DNA of 64,000 nt from an uncultured Chthonomonadales bacterium (GTDB taxonomy: Bacteria; Armatimonadota; Chthonomonadetes; Chthonomonadales; CAJBBX01), in assembly GCA_938005745.1 (NCBI GenBank), contig CALLMM010000001.1, positions 310,001 through 374,000 of the forward strand. The letters are read 5' to 3'. Shown here piece by piece: positions 52,072 through 61,323 of the stretch (position 1 is the stretch's first letter; each line of letters begins with the position of its first letter). The position numbers and the translations under genes were made by a program. The notes under the pieces were generated by a model that was not told where the DNA came from, searched no databases, and worked only from the letters and a program-made list of their open reading frames with translations.

Positions 52072-52860
52072 ATGAAGATCGCCGCCCTGTTTCTCTTCGC
52101 CGCTCTGGCGCTGCCCGCGCAGAAGATGACGCTGCGCTATCAGTTTGCGCCGGGACAGACCGACCGCTATCAGATCGAGAGCCGCTCGACGACGACCGTC
52201 CGGCGCGGCAGCACGCCGGAGCGTCCGACCGCTGAGCAGAACCTCTCCATGACGGTTCAGCGCAAAGTCGTCTCCCGAACGGGCAGTCAGTCGGTGGTAG
52301 AGGAGACGCCGCTCAGCGGAGCCTGGAAGACGCACACCGTCGCCGGTACCACCATCGCCGCCGTGCCCCAGATCACCCGCCGCTACACCTTCCTGCCGAC
52401 CGGCAGGCTCGTGAAGATGGAGCGGGTGGTTCCGCCGGGCGTGCAGGACAGCGATTCGCGCTTTCTGGAGGGGATGAACTTCGCTCTGCCCGAAAAGCCG
52501 GTCGCGCCGGGGGACCGCTGGAACGGGGAGTGCTCCGTGATCGGAATAGACGGCAAGCCGTTGACGATCCGTTACCGGGGGCGGCTGGTCGGAACGGAGC
52601 GCCGCGCCGGTCTGGAGTGCGCCCGGATGGAGGTCGCCTTCTCCTCCTCCTTTCGCGCCGAGGCGGACCGGCAGGGACGCTCCGTAAGCGGCACGCTGTC
52701 CGGCACAGTCACCAGCTGGCTGGCGCGCGACCGGGGGAGAGATGCGGAGATCGTCGCCGAGTTGACCCTGATCACCTCCTCCCGCCTCCAGAGCGAGGCG
52801 GGCGACGAAAAGGTGGTCTCCACCACTCGGATCAGCCAGCGGCAGCGATGGATTCGATAA
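52072..52860 (+). CDS. Secreted hypothetical beta-rich protein
   Basis: 262 residues from the ATG at 52072. Signal peptide (IAALFLFAALALPAQ), then an all-beta body: MTLRYQFAPGQTDRYQIESR, RRYTFLPTGRLVKMERVVPP, GDRWNGECSVIGIDGKPLTI and a series of alternating hydrophobic strands to the end. This layout recalls bacterial DUF6263-like proteins, but I cannot confirm a family. Function unknown. It follows the pseudo-receiver by 46 bases and precedes the aminotransferase operon by 55. Confidence 0.65.
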   Translation: MKIAALFLFAALALPAQKMTLRYQFAPGQTDRYQIESRSTTTVRRGSTPERPTAEQNLSMTVQRKVVSRTGSQSVVEETPLSGAWKTHTVAGTTIAAVPQITRRYTFLPTGRLVKMERVVPPGVQDSDSRFLEGMNFALPEKPVAPGDRWNGECSVIGIDGKPLTIRYRGRLVGTERRAGLECARMEVAFSSSFRAEADRQGRSVSGTLSGTVTSWLARDRGRDAEIVAELTLITSSRLQSEAGDEKVVSTTRISQRQRWIR

Positions 52861-52915
52861 CCGCGAACTTTTTATTGAGTAAGATGCCAGAGCATCCAAA
52901 AGGAGGAGAGCCTTC

Positions 52916-54094
52916 GTGATTGCACGCGCCAGACGTCTGGAGAAGATACCGCCGTACCTGTTCGGAGAGATTGCCGCCCTGAAGGCGAAGGCGCTGGCGG
53001 AGGGACGCGACCTGATAGATCTGGGCATCGGCGACCCCGATCAGCCGACCCCCGCCCCGATCATTCAGGCGCTGTTCGAAGCCGCGCAGAACCCGGAGAC
53101 GCACCGCTACGACGAGTCGCCCGCCGGCGATCCGCCGTTTCTGGAGGCGGTCTGCCGCTGGTTTGCGCGCCGCTTCGGCGTGGAGGTAGACCCAAAGACG
53201 GAGGCGCTGCTGCTCATCGGATCCAAAGAGGGGCTGGCGCACCTGGCATGGGCGTACATTGATCCGGGAGACCTGTCGCTGGTACCCGATCCGGCATACA
53301 CGGTCTATCGGGTCAATACGCTGATGGCAGGGGGCGACGTGGCGACCATGCCGCTCAAAGCGGAGAACAACTTCCTGCCCGACCTGACCGCGATCCCGAC
53401 CGACGCGGCGAAGCGGGCGAAGCTGCTCTGGCTTAACTATCCCAACAACCCGACCGGCGCGGTCGCGACGCTGGAGTTCTACCGGGATGCGGTGGCGTTC
53501 TGCCGGGACTATAACCTGCTGCTGGTCAACGACGCCGCCTATTCGGAGGTCGCCTTCGACGGCTTCCAGCCGCCGTCCGCCCTGCAGATCCCCGGTGCAA
53601 AGGAGACAGTCATCGAACTGCACTCCTTCTCCAAGATGTTCAATATGACCGGCTGGCGGATCGGCATGGCGTTCGGCAACCCCGACGCCATCGCCACGCT
53701 CAACAAGCTCAAGTCCAATCTGGACAGCAAGCAGTTTGCCGCCATCTCCCGCGCCGCCGCCTACGCCATCGAACACGCCGACAACCGCCCGACCCTGTCG
53801 CTGATCCAGCGCAGGCGCGATATTCTGGTGGATGGCTTGAACGCGCTCGGATGGAACATCCCCAAGCCGAAGGCGACCTTCTACGTCTGGGCTGCGGTTC
53901 CCGAAGGCGAGACCAGCATCAGTTTTGCGAAACGACTGCTCGAAGAGGCGGGCGTGCTGGTGATCCCCGGCGTCGGCTACGGCGAATACGGGGAGGGCTA
54001 CGTGCGCATGTCGCTCACCGTCGCCGGCGACCGGAACGGCGAACGCTGCGCCGAAGCGGTGGAGCGCATCGCGAAGATGGGACTGCGCGGGTAG
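52916..54094 (+). CDS. LL-diaminopimelate-aminotransferase-like enzyme
   Basis: 392 residues from a GTG with GGAG seven bases upstream. Class I/II PLP aminotransferase: DLIDLGIGDPDQPTP, HRYDESPAGDPPFLEAVCRW, LLWLNYPNNPTGAVA, NDAAYSEVAFDG and the PLP lysine at 240 in HSFSKMFNMTGWRIG. The GIGDPD and SFSKMFNMTGWR motifs match the DapL branch that makes LL-diaminopimelate from tetrahydrodipicolinate in one step for lysine and cell wall, as expected in phyla lacking DapC/D/E; another related aminotransferase specificity is possible. First of a tight three-gene unit with a secreted hydrolase-like gene and hflX. Confidence 0.8.
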   Translation: MIARARRLEKIPPYLFGEIAALKAKALAEGRDLIDLGIGDPDQPTPAPIIQALFEAAQNPETHRYDESPAGDPPFLEAVCRWFARRFGVEVDPKTEALLLIGSKEGLAHLAWAYIDPGDLSLVPDPAYTVYRVNTLMAGGDVATMPLKAENNFLPDLTAIPTDAAKRAKLLWLNYPNNPTGAVATLEFYRDAVAFCRDYNLLLVNDAAYSEVAFDGFQPPSALQIPGAKETVIELHSFSKMFNMTGWRIGMAFGNPDAIATLNKLKSNLDSKQFAAISRAAAYAIEHADNRPTLSLIQRRRDILVDGLNALGWNIPKPKATFYVWAAVPEGETSISFAKRLLEEAGVLVIPGVGYGEYGEGYVRMSLTVAGDRNGERCAEAVERIAKMGLRG

Positions 54095-54112
54095 AGGACA
54101 GGAACGGCTGCA

Positions 54113-55243
54113 ATGAAGCATCTGCGATGGCGGATACTGGTTACCCTCTTTCTCTGCATGGGGGCGGGAATGGCGAATGGCAGCGAGGGCGTAACGGCAG
54201 GCTCTTCTGCCTTAGAGGAGCGTCTGCCGCAGGATATCCGGCAGCGTATCGGCGTGACCCACGTCGCCGGAAAGTACCATCTGACCGACCGCGAATTCCT
54301 CGCGGAGGGGGCGGACGCCATCGAACGACTCGGCGCGAAGGTGATCAAGCTCTGGATGATGCGTCCGGAGCGGGACTACCCCTTTAACTCTCAGTGGTCC
54401 GAGACCCGCAGCCTGGTCGAGATCGCGCAGACGCCCGGCTATCGCGCGCTCTTCGCCCGCCCCTTCACGACCTTCGTGCTGGTGGCGTATGCGCCCGGAC
54501 GCGATGAACACTACTGGCGGCGCGGCGTCTCCGAGGAGCAGAGGCGCGACGAGGAGCAGGCGTTCTACGACCTGACGAAGCACCTGCTGACAACCTACCG
54601 TAAGACCGGCAAAACCTTTGTACTGCAGCACTGGGAGGGAGACTGGGCAATTCGCGGCAGCTACGACGCCAGCGCCGAACTGGACCCGGTGGCGGTGCAG
54701 GGAATGGCGGACTGGCTGGCGGCGCGGCAGGCGGGCGTGGACCGGGCGCGTCGCGAGGTCAAGCCCGACGGCGTGCGCGTCTTTCACGCCTCCGAGGTCA
54801 ATCTGGTCGTGCAGGCGATGCGCGACGGGAAACCGGGCGTAACCGACCGGGTGCTGCCGAAGGTGAAGCTCGACCTGGTCTCCTACTCCGCCTGGGACGG
54901 TCAGGGCGACGCCGAGACCCTGCGGAAGGCGCTCGACTTTATCGCCGCCCATATGCGCGAAGGCGGCGCGTTCGGCAGGCGCAGCGTCTATATCGGCGAG
55001 TACGGCTACCCGGAGAACGACGGGGGCGTGGAGAAGGTGCAGCAGATCGTTACGACCGCGCTCGATACGGCGCTGGAGTGGGGCTGCCCCTACGTGATCT
55101 ACTGGCAGGTCTACTGCAACGAGGCGCGCCGGCAGCCGGTAACGAAAAATGACGATGTGCGCGGTTTCTGGCTGATCAAGCCGGACGGAAGCAAAGCCTG
55201 GGCGTGGGACTTTCTGAGCCGCCGCCTGTCGGAAAAGAAGTGA
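54113..55243 (+). CDS. Secreted TIM-barrel glycosidase-like protein
   Basis: 376 residues. Signal peptide (ILVTLFLCMGAGMANGS). The body resembles a (beta/alpha)8 glycosidase: RLGAKVIKLWMMRPERDYPF, KTFVLQHWEGDWAIRG (possible acid/base Glu), VRVFHASEVNLVVQ, LDLVSYSAWDGQGDAET and YIGEYGYPENDGG (possible nucleophile Glu) near WGCPYVIYWQVYCNE. Family not identified; clan GH-A-like is my inference. It begins 18 bases after the aminotransferase gene and ends 11 bases before hflX. Confidence 0.7.
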   Translation: MKHLRWRILVTLFLCMGAGMANGSEGVTAGSSALEERLPQDIRQRIGVTHVAGKYHLTDREFLAEGADAIERLGAKVIKLWMMRPERDYPFNSQWSETRSLVEIAQTPGYRALFARPFTTFVLVAYAPGRDEHYWRRGVSEEQRRDEEQAFYDLTKHLLTTYRKTGKTFVLQHWEGDWAIRGSYDASAELDPVAVQGMADWLAARQAGVDRARREVKPDGVRVFHASEVNLVVQAMRDGKPGVTDRVLPKVKLDLVSYSAWDGQGDAETLRKALDFIAAHMREGGAFGRRSVYIGEYGYPENDGGVEKVQQIVTTALDTALEWGCPYVIYWQVYCNEARRQPVTKNDDVRGFWLIKPDGSKAWAWDFLSRRLSEKK

Positions 55244-55254
55244 GGTAACCTGCC

Positions 55255-56547
55255 GTGCCAAGACAGACTCAGGAGATTGACCGCACCGAACGCGCCATTC
55301 TCGTCTGCGTGGAGACGGACGAGGAGGCGGAGGCGTATGCGACGGAGGAGCTTCGCTCTCTGACCGGAACCGCCGGCGCGGAGGTGGTGGAGATCTTCCA
55401 TCAGCATCGCAGCCAGCCCGATCCGCGCTACTACATCGGCAAGGGGAAGGCGGAGGAGATCGCCGCCGGCGTCGCCGACACCGGAGCCGATCTGGTGATT
55501 GTGGACTGTGAACTGTCGCCGACCCAGCAGCGCAACCTGCAGGAGGTGGTGCGGACGCGCGTGATAGACCGCACGCAGCTCATCCTGGACATCTTCGCGC
55601 AACGGGCGCATACCCGCGAGGGCAAACTGCAGGTGGAGCTGGCGCAGTTGACCTATATGCTGCCCCGCCTGATGAATGTCTACACCGAGTTTGAGCGTCA
55701 GCAGGGAGGCATCGGCGTGCGGGGCGGCGCGGGTGAGACCAAACTGGAGACCGACCGGCGCAAGGTGCGCGACCGGATCAACGACCTGCGGGAAGAGCTG
55801 GCGGAGGTGCAGTCCCGCCGCACGCAGCAGCGCAGTCTGCGCCGCCGCACGCCCTTCCCGACCGCCGCGCTCGTGGGCTATACCAGCGCCGGAAAGTCCA
55901 CGCTGCTCAATACGCTGGCGGGCGCGAACGTCTATGCCGACCCCAAACTGTTCGCGACCCTCGACCCGACCACGCGCCGGGTGGTGCTCCCGGACGGATG
56001 GGGCATCATCCTGACCGATACGGTCGGCTTTATCCGCAACCTGCCCCACGATCTGGTCGCCGCCTTTCGCGCCACGCTGGAGGAGGTCAACGAAGCCGAC
56101 TTCCTGATCCATGTGGTGGACGCCAGCCATCCGCAGCGCGATCTGCAGCACGATTCGGTGCTGCAGGTGCTGGAGGAGCTGGGGGTGGCGGACAAGCCGA
56201 TCATCACGGCGTTCAATAAGAGCGATCTGGTCACCGATCAGTATGCGCTGCGCGCACTGGTCGCCGACACCGAAAACGCCTGCTACCTCTCCGCGCTCAA
56301 AGCCGACGGCATCCCCTACCTGATGGAGCGGATCGTCATCACGCTCAAATCGCTGCTGGTGCCGGTCGTGCTGCGGATACCCTACAACCGCAGCGATCTG
56401 GTGGGGCAGTGCTACGAGTACGGGCGCGTGTTGAAGGCGGACTACCGGGCGGAGTATATTCTGGTGGAGGCGGAGATTACCCGCGACCTGGCGGGGCGGC
56501 TGGCGGAATATCGCGCCCCGTCGCGCGGAGGATCGGGGCAGGATTGA
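55255..56547 (+). CDS. hflX: Ribosome-associated GTPase HflX
   Basis: 430 residues from a GTG with GAGG nine bases upstream. N-terminal domain with [20 protein letters not shown] and [14 protein letters not shown], coiled-coil [19 protein letters not shown], then the G domain: G1 GYTSAGKST at 208-216, G3 DTVGF at 255-259, G4 NKSD at 321-324. HflX splits stalled or inactive 70S ribosomes under stress. All nucleotide-binding motifs are intact. The last gene of the dapL-like operon, convergent with the ABC permease. Confidence 0.95.
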   Translation: MPRQTQEIDRTERAILVCVETDEEAEAYATEELRSLTGTAGAEVVEIFHQHRSQPDPRYYIGKGKAEEIAAGVADTGADLVIVDCELSPTQQRNLQEVVRTRVIDRTQLILDIFAQRAHTREGKLQVELAQLTYMLPRLMNVYTEFERQQGGIGVRGGAGETKLETDRRKVRDRINDLREELAEVQSRRTQQRSLRRRTPFPTAALVGYTSAGKSTLLNTLAGANVYADPKLFATLDPTTRRVVLPDGWGIILTDTVGFIRNLPHDLVAAFRATLEEVNEADFLIHVVDASHPQRDLQHDSVLQVLEELGVADKPIITAFNKSDLVTDQYALRALVADTENACYLSALKADGIPYLMERIVITLKSLLVPVVLRIPYNRSDLVGQCYEYGRVLKADYRAEYILVEAEITRDLAGRLAEYRAPSRGGSGQD

Positions 56548-56605
56548 AGCCGACGGCATTGCGCCGCCGCATGCGTCCGCGCATAAGAACGGACGCGCCG
56601 CCCGC

Positions 56606-58243
56606 TCAATGCTCCCACTGATAGACGCCGATCCGCTTCGCGCCGATCGCCATCGGCAGGATCGCGGAGAAGAGCGTCAGGATGAGCAGGAGCAGCAGAC
56701 CGAGCGCGTAGAAGACCGGCGCCAGTTCCGCAGACTGTCCCGCCAGCGCCCAGGTGGCGGAGAGCAGGACGGCGGTCAGCAGCACATACGCCATCGTCAC
56801 AAAAAATCCGATAATCAACGCCCACGCGCTGACGCGATGCGCCGGGTTCTCATAGACGAATCGCGGCAGGGCGGCGGAGATTCCCACCCCCATCCCGCAT
56901 AACGCCACCGCGCTGGAGATCACCACCACGCACTGCGCCCCCAGCAGCCACAGCGGCGCGCGGAAGATGATCGCCGCGATCACCGACAGCGTCAGCCCCA
57001 CGCCCGCCGAGACCAGCGCGCTCATGACAAACTTCGCCCAGACCAGCGTGGCTCCCCCGTTGGGAGAGGAGAGGATCAGCCAGAAGCTGCGGCTCTCCAG
57101 CCCGATGGAGGAGAGGGAGAGGATCGAGGTCTGCATGAAGACGATGATCCCGATCATCGCCGCCGCGAAAGGATAGAGTTCCATCGGCGACCCCAGCGAC
57201 TGAAACGACTCCTGAAACGCCAGCACAAACGGCACAAAGAAGAGGATCACCGGCATTCCAAGCTGTGAGAGCAGCACGCTGTCGCGCACCAGATAGCGCA
57301 TATCTTTGGCGATCAGCGCGGCGACGGGCGAGGAGAAGAGCGCGAGGAACCCGGTGCGGTGCGCCCGCAGCTCTCCGGAGGCGATCACCTCGCCACCCTC
57401 CTGATCCATCGCCAGCGTCTCCGCCGACAGCAGCCGCCCGCCCAGCGCCATGCAGGCGGCGTAGAGCAGCATTACCAGCGCGGTCAGCCCGACCAGATTC
57501 CGCAGGCTCCACCAGAGATCGCCCCGCGCGACGGCGATCAGGCAGTCGGCGAACCAGCCCGACGGTCCGTACAGGGCGGAAGGCGAGGCGGCGCGGGCGT
57601 TGGCAAGCAGTCCATGAATGCCCCGATTGAGTTGAAGCTGACTGGTCTGCACCACAATCGTCAGGCAGACCGCCAGCGCCATCAGCGCGTTGACCGCCGT
57701 GATCGCGCCCCGCACCCGCCGCATCCCGAACACCGCCAGCGCGACCAGCAGCAGAAAGGCGGTGATGAGCGCGGGCAGCAGGACAAACAGCGCCACCACC
57801 AGCGACAGCACGCCCCAACCGATCAGCCCCAGGTGCAGCGCGGAGCCGCAGGCGACAATCGCCGGCACGCCGATCACTGTAAACTGCAGCGAGTTGGTCA
57901 CCGTGGCGTCCAGCAGCTTGGCGGCGACAATGGTGCGCGGACGCACCGGCGCCGCGCTCAACAGCAGGTAGTCGTGGGAGTGCAGCAGCGTGGAGGCGAC
58001 AAAGGGAACCGCGCCCGCCAGCAGAAAGAGAAAGAGGAAGAAGAAGACCTCGTAGATCAGCGTCTCCATGCCGCCCGGACCGTGAAAGAGGGTCAGAAAC
58101 AGCCGGAATCCATAGAAGACGCCGATAAACAGCAGAACGCCGAACAGCGTCAGACCCGCCGCCACCAGCCTGTGCCGGTTGGCGGTATAGACCGCCACAT
58201 TCCACAGACTCTGTATCCGCATCTTCACAAGCAGCGCAAACAT
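56606..58243 (-). CDS. ABC exporter permease-like membrane protein
   Basis: 545 residues from the ATG at 58243 (GGAGGAG about 12 bases upstream). A GTG at 58270 lies only two bases past a TATAAT box and is probably not transcribed. About 12 hydrophobic helices in two halves, for example LVAAGLTLFGVLLFIGVFYGF, FFFLFLFLLAGAVPFVASTLL and WALIIGFFVTMAYVLLTAVLL, with an APVRPRTIVAAKLL cytoplasmic loop typical of the putative ABC exporter permeases (PF16962-like). No ATPase subunit is adjacent, so its partner is elsewhere. Substrate unknown. Confidence 0.8.
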   Translation of the reverse strand: MFALLVKMRIQSLWNVAVYTANRHRLVAAGLTLFGVLLFIGVFYGFRLFLTLFHGPGGMETLIYEVFFFLFLFLLAGAVPFVASTLLHSHDYLLLSAAPVRPRTIVAAKLLDATVTNSLQFTVIGVPAIVACGSALHLGLIGWGVLSLVVALFVLLPALITAFLLLVALAVFGMRRVRGAITAVNALMALAVCLTIVVQTSQLQLNRGIHGLLANARAASPSALYGPSGWFADCLIAVARGDLWWSLRNLVGLTALVMLLYAACMALGGRLLSAETLAMDQEGGEVIASGELRAHRTGFLALFSSPVAALIAKDMRYLVRDSVLLSQLGMPVILFFVPFVLAFQESFQSLGSPMELYPFAAAMIGIIVFMQTSILSLSSIGLESRSFWLILSSPNGGATLVWAKFVMSALVSAGVGLTLSVIAAIIFRAPLWLLGAQCVVVISSAVALCGMGVGISAALPRFVYENPAHRVSAWALIIGFFVTMAYVLLTAVLLSATWALAGQSAELAPVFYALGLLLLLILTLFSAILPMAIGAKRIGVYQWEH

Positions 58244-58272
58244 ACCGTTCCCGGTCTCCTCCTGACTCACAC

Positions 58273-58278
58273 ATTATA
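58273..58278 (-). promoter_or_regulatory. -10 element of the permease gene
   Basis: Leftward TATAAT (58278-58273). No convincing -35 box is found at 16-18 bases. It favours the downstream ATG (58243) as start. Confidence 0.5.
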
Positions 58279-58315
58279 CAGACACTCGCCCCGCCGCGCC
58301 ACTATTTTGCCATTC

Positions 58316-58345
58316 TTGACGGGTCGCCGCTTCGAATCGTACAAT
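58316..58345 (+). promoter_or_regulatory. Sigma-70 promoter of the second DUF1080 gene
   Basis: TTGACG (58316-58321), 18-base spacer, TACAAT (58340-58345), about 34 bases before the ATG; divergent from the permease promoter. Confidence 0.7.
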
Positions 58346-58378
58346 AACAGGGACTGACAGACAAGGAGGGTTCTACAG

Positions 58379-59086
58379 ATGCGGTTACGTTGGATGAAGA
58401 TCGTCAGTCTTGTGCTGGTCAGCGCGGCGGCGGCATCGCTGACGCTGGCGCAGCAGACGCCGAAGCGGATCACGAAGCCGGTGAAACCGCCGAAAGGCGC
58501 GATCGTGCTGTTCGACGGCAAAGACGGCTCGCAGTGGGTGCATCGGGGAAGCGGCAAGCCGTTTGAATGGGCGCTGGTGGACGGAGCCATGGAGGTCCGG
58601 GCGGGAACCGGAGATATTCATACGAAACAGGAGTTCGGCGACTTCCAGCTGCATGTGGAGTTCATGGTTCCTCTGATGCCGGAGGCGCAGGGACAGGCGC
58701 GCGGCAACAGCGGCGTCTATCTGCACGGGCGATACGAGATTCAGGTGCTCGACTCCTACGGTCTGACGCCCGGAGCCGGCGACTGCGGCGCCATCTACGG
58801 CCAGGCTCCTCCCCGCGTCAACGCCTGCCTTCCTCCCGGACAGTGGCAGAGCTACGACATTACCTTCCGCGCCCCGCGCTTCGACGCGGCGGGAAACCTG
58901 ACGGAGAAGCCGCGCGTCACGGTGCTGCACAACGGCGTCAAGATTCACGACAACGTGGAGATACAGCATATCCCCACCGTGGCGGGGCTGCCCGGACCGG
59001 CGGTGAAGACCGGTCCCATCCTGCTGCAGGATCACGGCAACCCGGTGCGTTATCGCAATATCTGGATCCGCCCGCTCAACCTTTAG
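58379..59086 (+). CDS. Secreted DUF1080 protein
   Basis: 235 residues, with AAGGAGG eight bases before the ATG (unlike the leaderless DUF1080 gene at 8419). Signal peptide (IVSLVLVSAAAASLTLA). Family landmarks: IVLFDGKDGSQWVHRGSG, GDIHTKQEFGDFQLHVEF, NSGVYLHGRYEIQVLDSYG, CGAIYGQAPPRVNACLPPGQW and PILLQDHGNPVRYRNIWIRPL. These are 3-keto-disaccharide hydrolase-like sandwich proteins that are exported. It shares little sequence with the other copy beyond the fold motifs, so they are not recent duplicates. Convergent with the ribokinase gene, ten bases apart. Confidence 0.9.
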   Translation: MRLRWMKIVSLVLVSAAAASLTLAQQTPKRITKPVKPPKGAIVLFDGKDGSQWVHRGSGKPFEWALVDGAMEVRAGTGDIHTKQEFGDFQLHVEFMVPLMPEAQGQARGNSGVYLHGRYEIQVLDSYGLTPGAGDCGAIYGQAPPRVNACLPPGQWQSYDITFRAPRFDAAGNLTEKPRVTVLHNGVKIHDNVEIQHIPTVAGLPGPAVKTGPILLQDHGNPVRYRNIWIRPLNL

Positions 59087-59096
59087 ACGCCGCCCG

Positions 59097-60023
59097 CTAC
59101 CTTTCGGCGAGGAAGGCTTCCACCTCCTGGCGGGAGGGCATGGAGGGCTGCGCGCCCATACGGGTGATCGAGAGCGCGGCGGCGGCATTGGCGAAGTGGA
59201 TGGCGGGACCGAGTTCCATCCCTTCGCCCAGCGCGCAGGCAAGCGCGCCCGTGAAGCAGTCTCCGGCGGCGGTGGTGTCCACCGCCTTCACGGTACGGGG
59301 AGGGGCGTAGAAGTCGCGCTCTCGCGTCGCGGCGGCGACGCCGAGCGGTCCCAGCGTGACCACCGCCGCGCCCACCCCCTTCTCCAGCAGCGCGCGCGCC
59401 GCCTCCCTGCCGTCAAAGTCTTCGTTCAGCGGCTGCCCCAGCAGCGCCGCCGCCTCGCCCTCATTGGGCGTCAGCACGTCCACGCCCTGCAGAAAGCCCT
59501 CCGGCAGCGGCAGCGCGGGCGCCGGATTCACCACCGCCATCTTCCCCAGCGCCTTCGCCAGACCGATGGCGGCAGCGACCGTCCGCAGCGGAACCTCGAA
59601 CTGGATCACAACCACATCCGCGGCGGCAAACGCCGGGCGCGCCGCCTCCACATCCTCCGGGGTCAGGTGACCGTTCGCTCCGGGAGCCACCACGATGGAG
59701 TTCTGTCCGCGCTCGTCCACGCAGATCAGCGCGACGCCGGACGGATGGCTCTCATCGCGCAAAATATGCTCCGTGCGGACCCCCGCCGCCGCGATATTCT
59801 CCACCGCGCGCTCGCCGAAGATATCCGCGCCGACCCGCGCCACAAAGGCAACCTCCGCTCCCAGCCGCGCCGCCGCCACCGCCTGATTGGCGCCTTTGCC
59901 GCCCGCCGTCATCAGGAAGTCGCCGCCCAGCACCGTCTCGCCGGGCGACGGAATGCGCCGGGTCTTCACCACCATATCAGTATTGCTGCTGCCGACCACC
60001 ACCACCTTCGCGCGATGCTGCAT
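59097..60023 (-). CDS. rbsK: Ribokinase
   Basis: 308 residues from the ATG at 60023 with AGGGAG eight bases upstream; a GTG at 60032 is less likely. PfkB family: VVVGSSNTDMVVKTRRIPSP, the first signature GGKGANQAVAAARLGAEVAF, ANGHLTPEDV, and the second signature DTTAAGDCFTGALACAL with the catalytic Asp. The ribokinase-typical GANGHLT and NPAPALPLP segments point to ribose (or a close pentose) as substrate, phosphorylated at O5 for the pentose phosphate pathway. No ribose transporter is nearby. It follows the DUF454 gene on the same strand, 15 bases apart. Confidence 0.9.
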   Translation of the reverse strand: MQHRAKVVVVGSSNTDMVVKTRRIPSPGETVLGGDFLMTAGGKGANQAVAAARLGAEVAFVARVGADIFGERAVENIAAAGVRTEHILRDESHPSGVALICVDERGQNSIVVAPGANGHLTPEDVEAARPAFAAADVVVIQFEVPLRTVAAAIGLAKALGKMAVVNPAPALPLPEGFLQGVDVLTPNEGEAAALLGQPLNEDFDGREAARALLEKGVGAAVVTLGPLGVAAATRERDFYAPPRTVKAVDTTAAGDCFTGALACALGEGMELGPAIHFANAAAALSITRMGAQPSMPSRQEVEAFLAER

Positions 60024-60038
60024 GAGGGTCACTCCCTG

Positions 60039-60482
60039 TCAATCCGAGCCGGAGGTCTCGCCCGCCGGCATCGGCACGCTCGCAGGCTTCTCCGCAGCGG
60101 ACACGCTCCTCTCAGATCGAATGGTGCGTATCCGCAGGATCATGCCGCTGGCGGCGATCCCGACGCAGACGATGAACCACTCCACCCACTGCCGGTCTGT
60201 GCGCCAGATGGAGAACAGAAGCGACGCCCAGAGCAGTGACAGCGCGACGAACTTATTCTTGAGGGTGATCCCGCGCTTCTGCTGGTAGTCGCGTATGATG
60301 GGACCGAAGAGCGGACTGGCAAGAATCCAGCGATAGTGCCGCTCCGAACTGCGCACGTAGCAGGCGGTCGCCAGCAGCAGAAACGGCGTTGTCGGCATCA
60401 GGGGCAGAAAGATCCCGATCAAGCCGAGAACGACGTTGAGATGACCAATCCACAGAAGCGTCCATCTGGTCGCGGGTCCCAT
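60039..60482 (-). CDS. YbaN-family DUF454 inner-membrane protein
   Basis: 147 residues from the ATG at 60482 (GGGAG four bases upstream; an ATG at 60551 gives a long basic extension). DUF454 pattern: LLWIGHLNVVLGLIGIFLPLMPTTPFLLLATACYVRSSERHYRWIL in outline with LFGPIIRDYQQKRGI and KNKFVALSLLWASLLFSIW. Three or four transmembrane helices. Function unknown despite wide distribution. The C-terminal 25 residues are hydrophilic and variable. First gene of a two-gene unit with ribokinase. Confidence 0.88.
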   Translation of the reverse strand: MGPATRWTLLWIGHLNVVLGLIGIFLPLMPTTPFLLLATACYVRSSERHYRWILASPLFGPIIRDYQQKRGITLKNKFVALSLLWASLLFSIWRTDRQWVEWFIVCVGIAASGMILRIRTIRSERSVSAAEKPASVPMPAGETSGSD

Positions 60483-60659
60483 ATCACTCCCATCTTTCCC
60501 AACGCGCCCGCCACGCAGACGAGGACAGCGTCTCCGGCGCGTTTTATGCACTCATCATACCCGAAGGATACGGTTCTCACGGAGGTTTTCCGCGAAAAGC
60601 AGGACTTTCCTCCTGATCGGCAGAAAAACGGCGAATCTATAGAGGGAGGGGAGGAGAGG

Positions 60660-61265
60660 ATGCTGCACAGCGCAGAGGTTCGCTGGTTCTACGCGGGAGC
60701 GATCCCGACGGACGTCTATACGTGGTTCTGCAACGGACAGACGCTCGCACCGGAGACCCGCACCGACCGCTACCTGCGCTTTGAGGGCTGCGAGACGGTC
60801 GGCGTGAAGATCCGGCAGGGCAACTTCGAGATCAAAGCGCTGCGGGGCGCGTCCGAGTCGGTGCGCTACGCCGATACGGTGACGGGGCGGGCGGACTGCT
60901 GGGTCAAGTGGTCTTACAGCCAGCCTCCGGCGGATGTCTGGGTGCAGGCGCTTCTGGCGGACAGCCGGGGATGGGTCGAGATCGGCAAAACGCGCCTGCT
61001 GCGGAAGTTTGCGCGGGATGACGGCGCGCCGACGGAGGTCGCCGCCAGCGACCGACCGCAGGAGGGCTGTCACTTCGAACTGACAGAGATACGCTCCGGC
61101 GACGCGCTCTGGTGGAGCCTGGCGTTCGAGGCGTTCGGCGATCCGTCGCGGGTGCGGGAGACCCTGCGCCAGACGGCGGTCGGTCTGTTCGCGCAGTCCG
61201 CCCCTCCGCTCCCCCTCGACGCCACGCGCTCCTGCGCCTACCCGGTCTTTGTGAACGCCCTGTAG
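60660..61265 (+). CDS. Hypothetical CYTH-like protein
   Basis: 201 residues from the ATG at 60660 (GGAGG four to eight bases upstream). The opening LHSAEVRWFYAGAIPTDVYT with TRTDRYLRFEGCETVGVKIR and GNFEIKALRGASESVR has the alternating strand pattern and E-x-K-like residues of a CYTH/triphosphate-tunnel fold, followed by WVKWSYSQPP and a helical C-terminus. The usual N-terminal ExExK motif is not clearly present, so catalysis is doubtful. No signal peptide. I cannot assign a reaction. Confidence 0.55.
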   Translation: MLHSAEVRWFYAGAIPTDVYTWFCNGQTLAPETRTDRYLRFEGCETVGVKIRQGNFEIKALRGASESVRYADTVTGRADCWVKWSYSQPPADVWVQALLADSRGWVEIGKTRLLRKFARDDGAPTEVAASDRPQEGCHFELTEIRSGDALWWSLAFEAFGDPSRVRETLRQTAVGLFAQSAPPLPLDATRSCAYPVFVNAL

Positions 61266-61323
61266 ACCGCCCGGCGGGGGATGCGCCCCGTTGAGCGTCC
61301 AGAAGATGATACGGGAGAGTGGA

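Noticed and set aside
58268-58270. GTG start for the ABC permease gene
   Set aside because: It lies two bases downstream of a TATAAT box, so it would precede the start of transcription; the ATG at 58243 was used.
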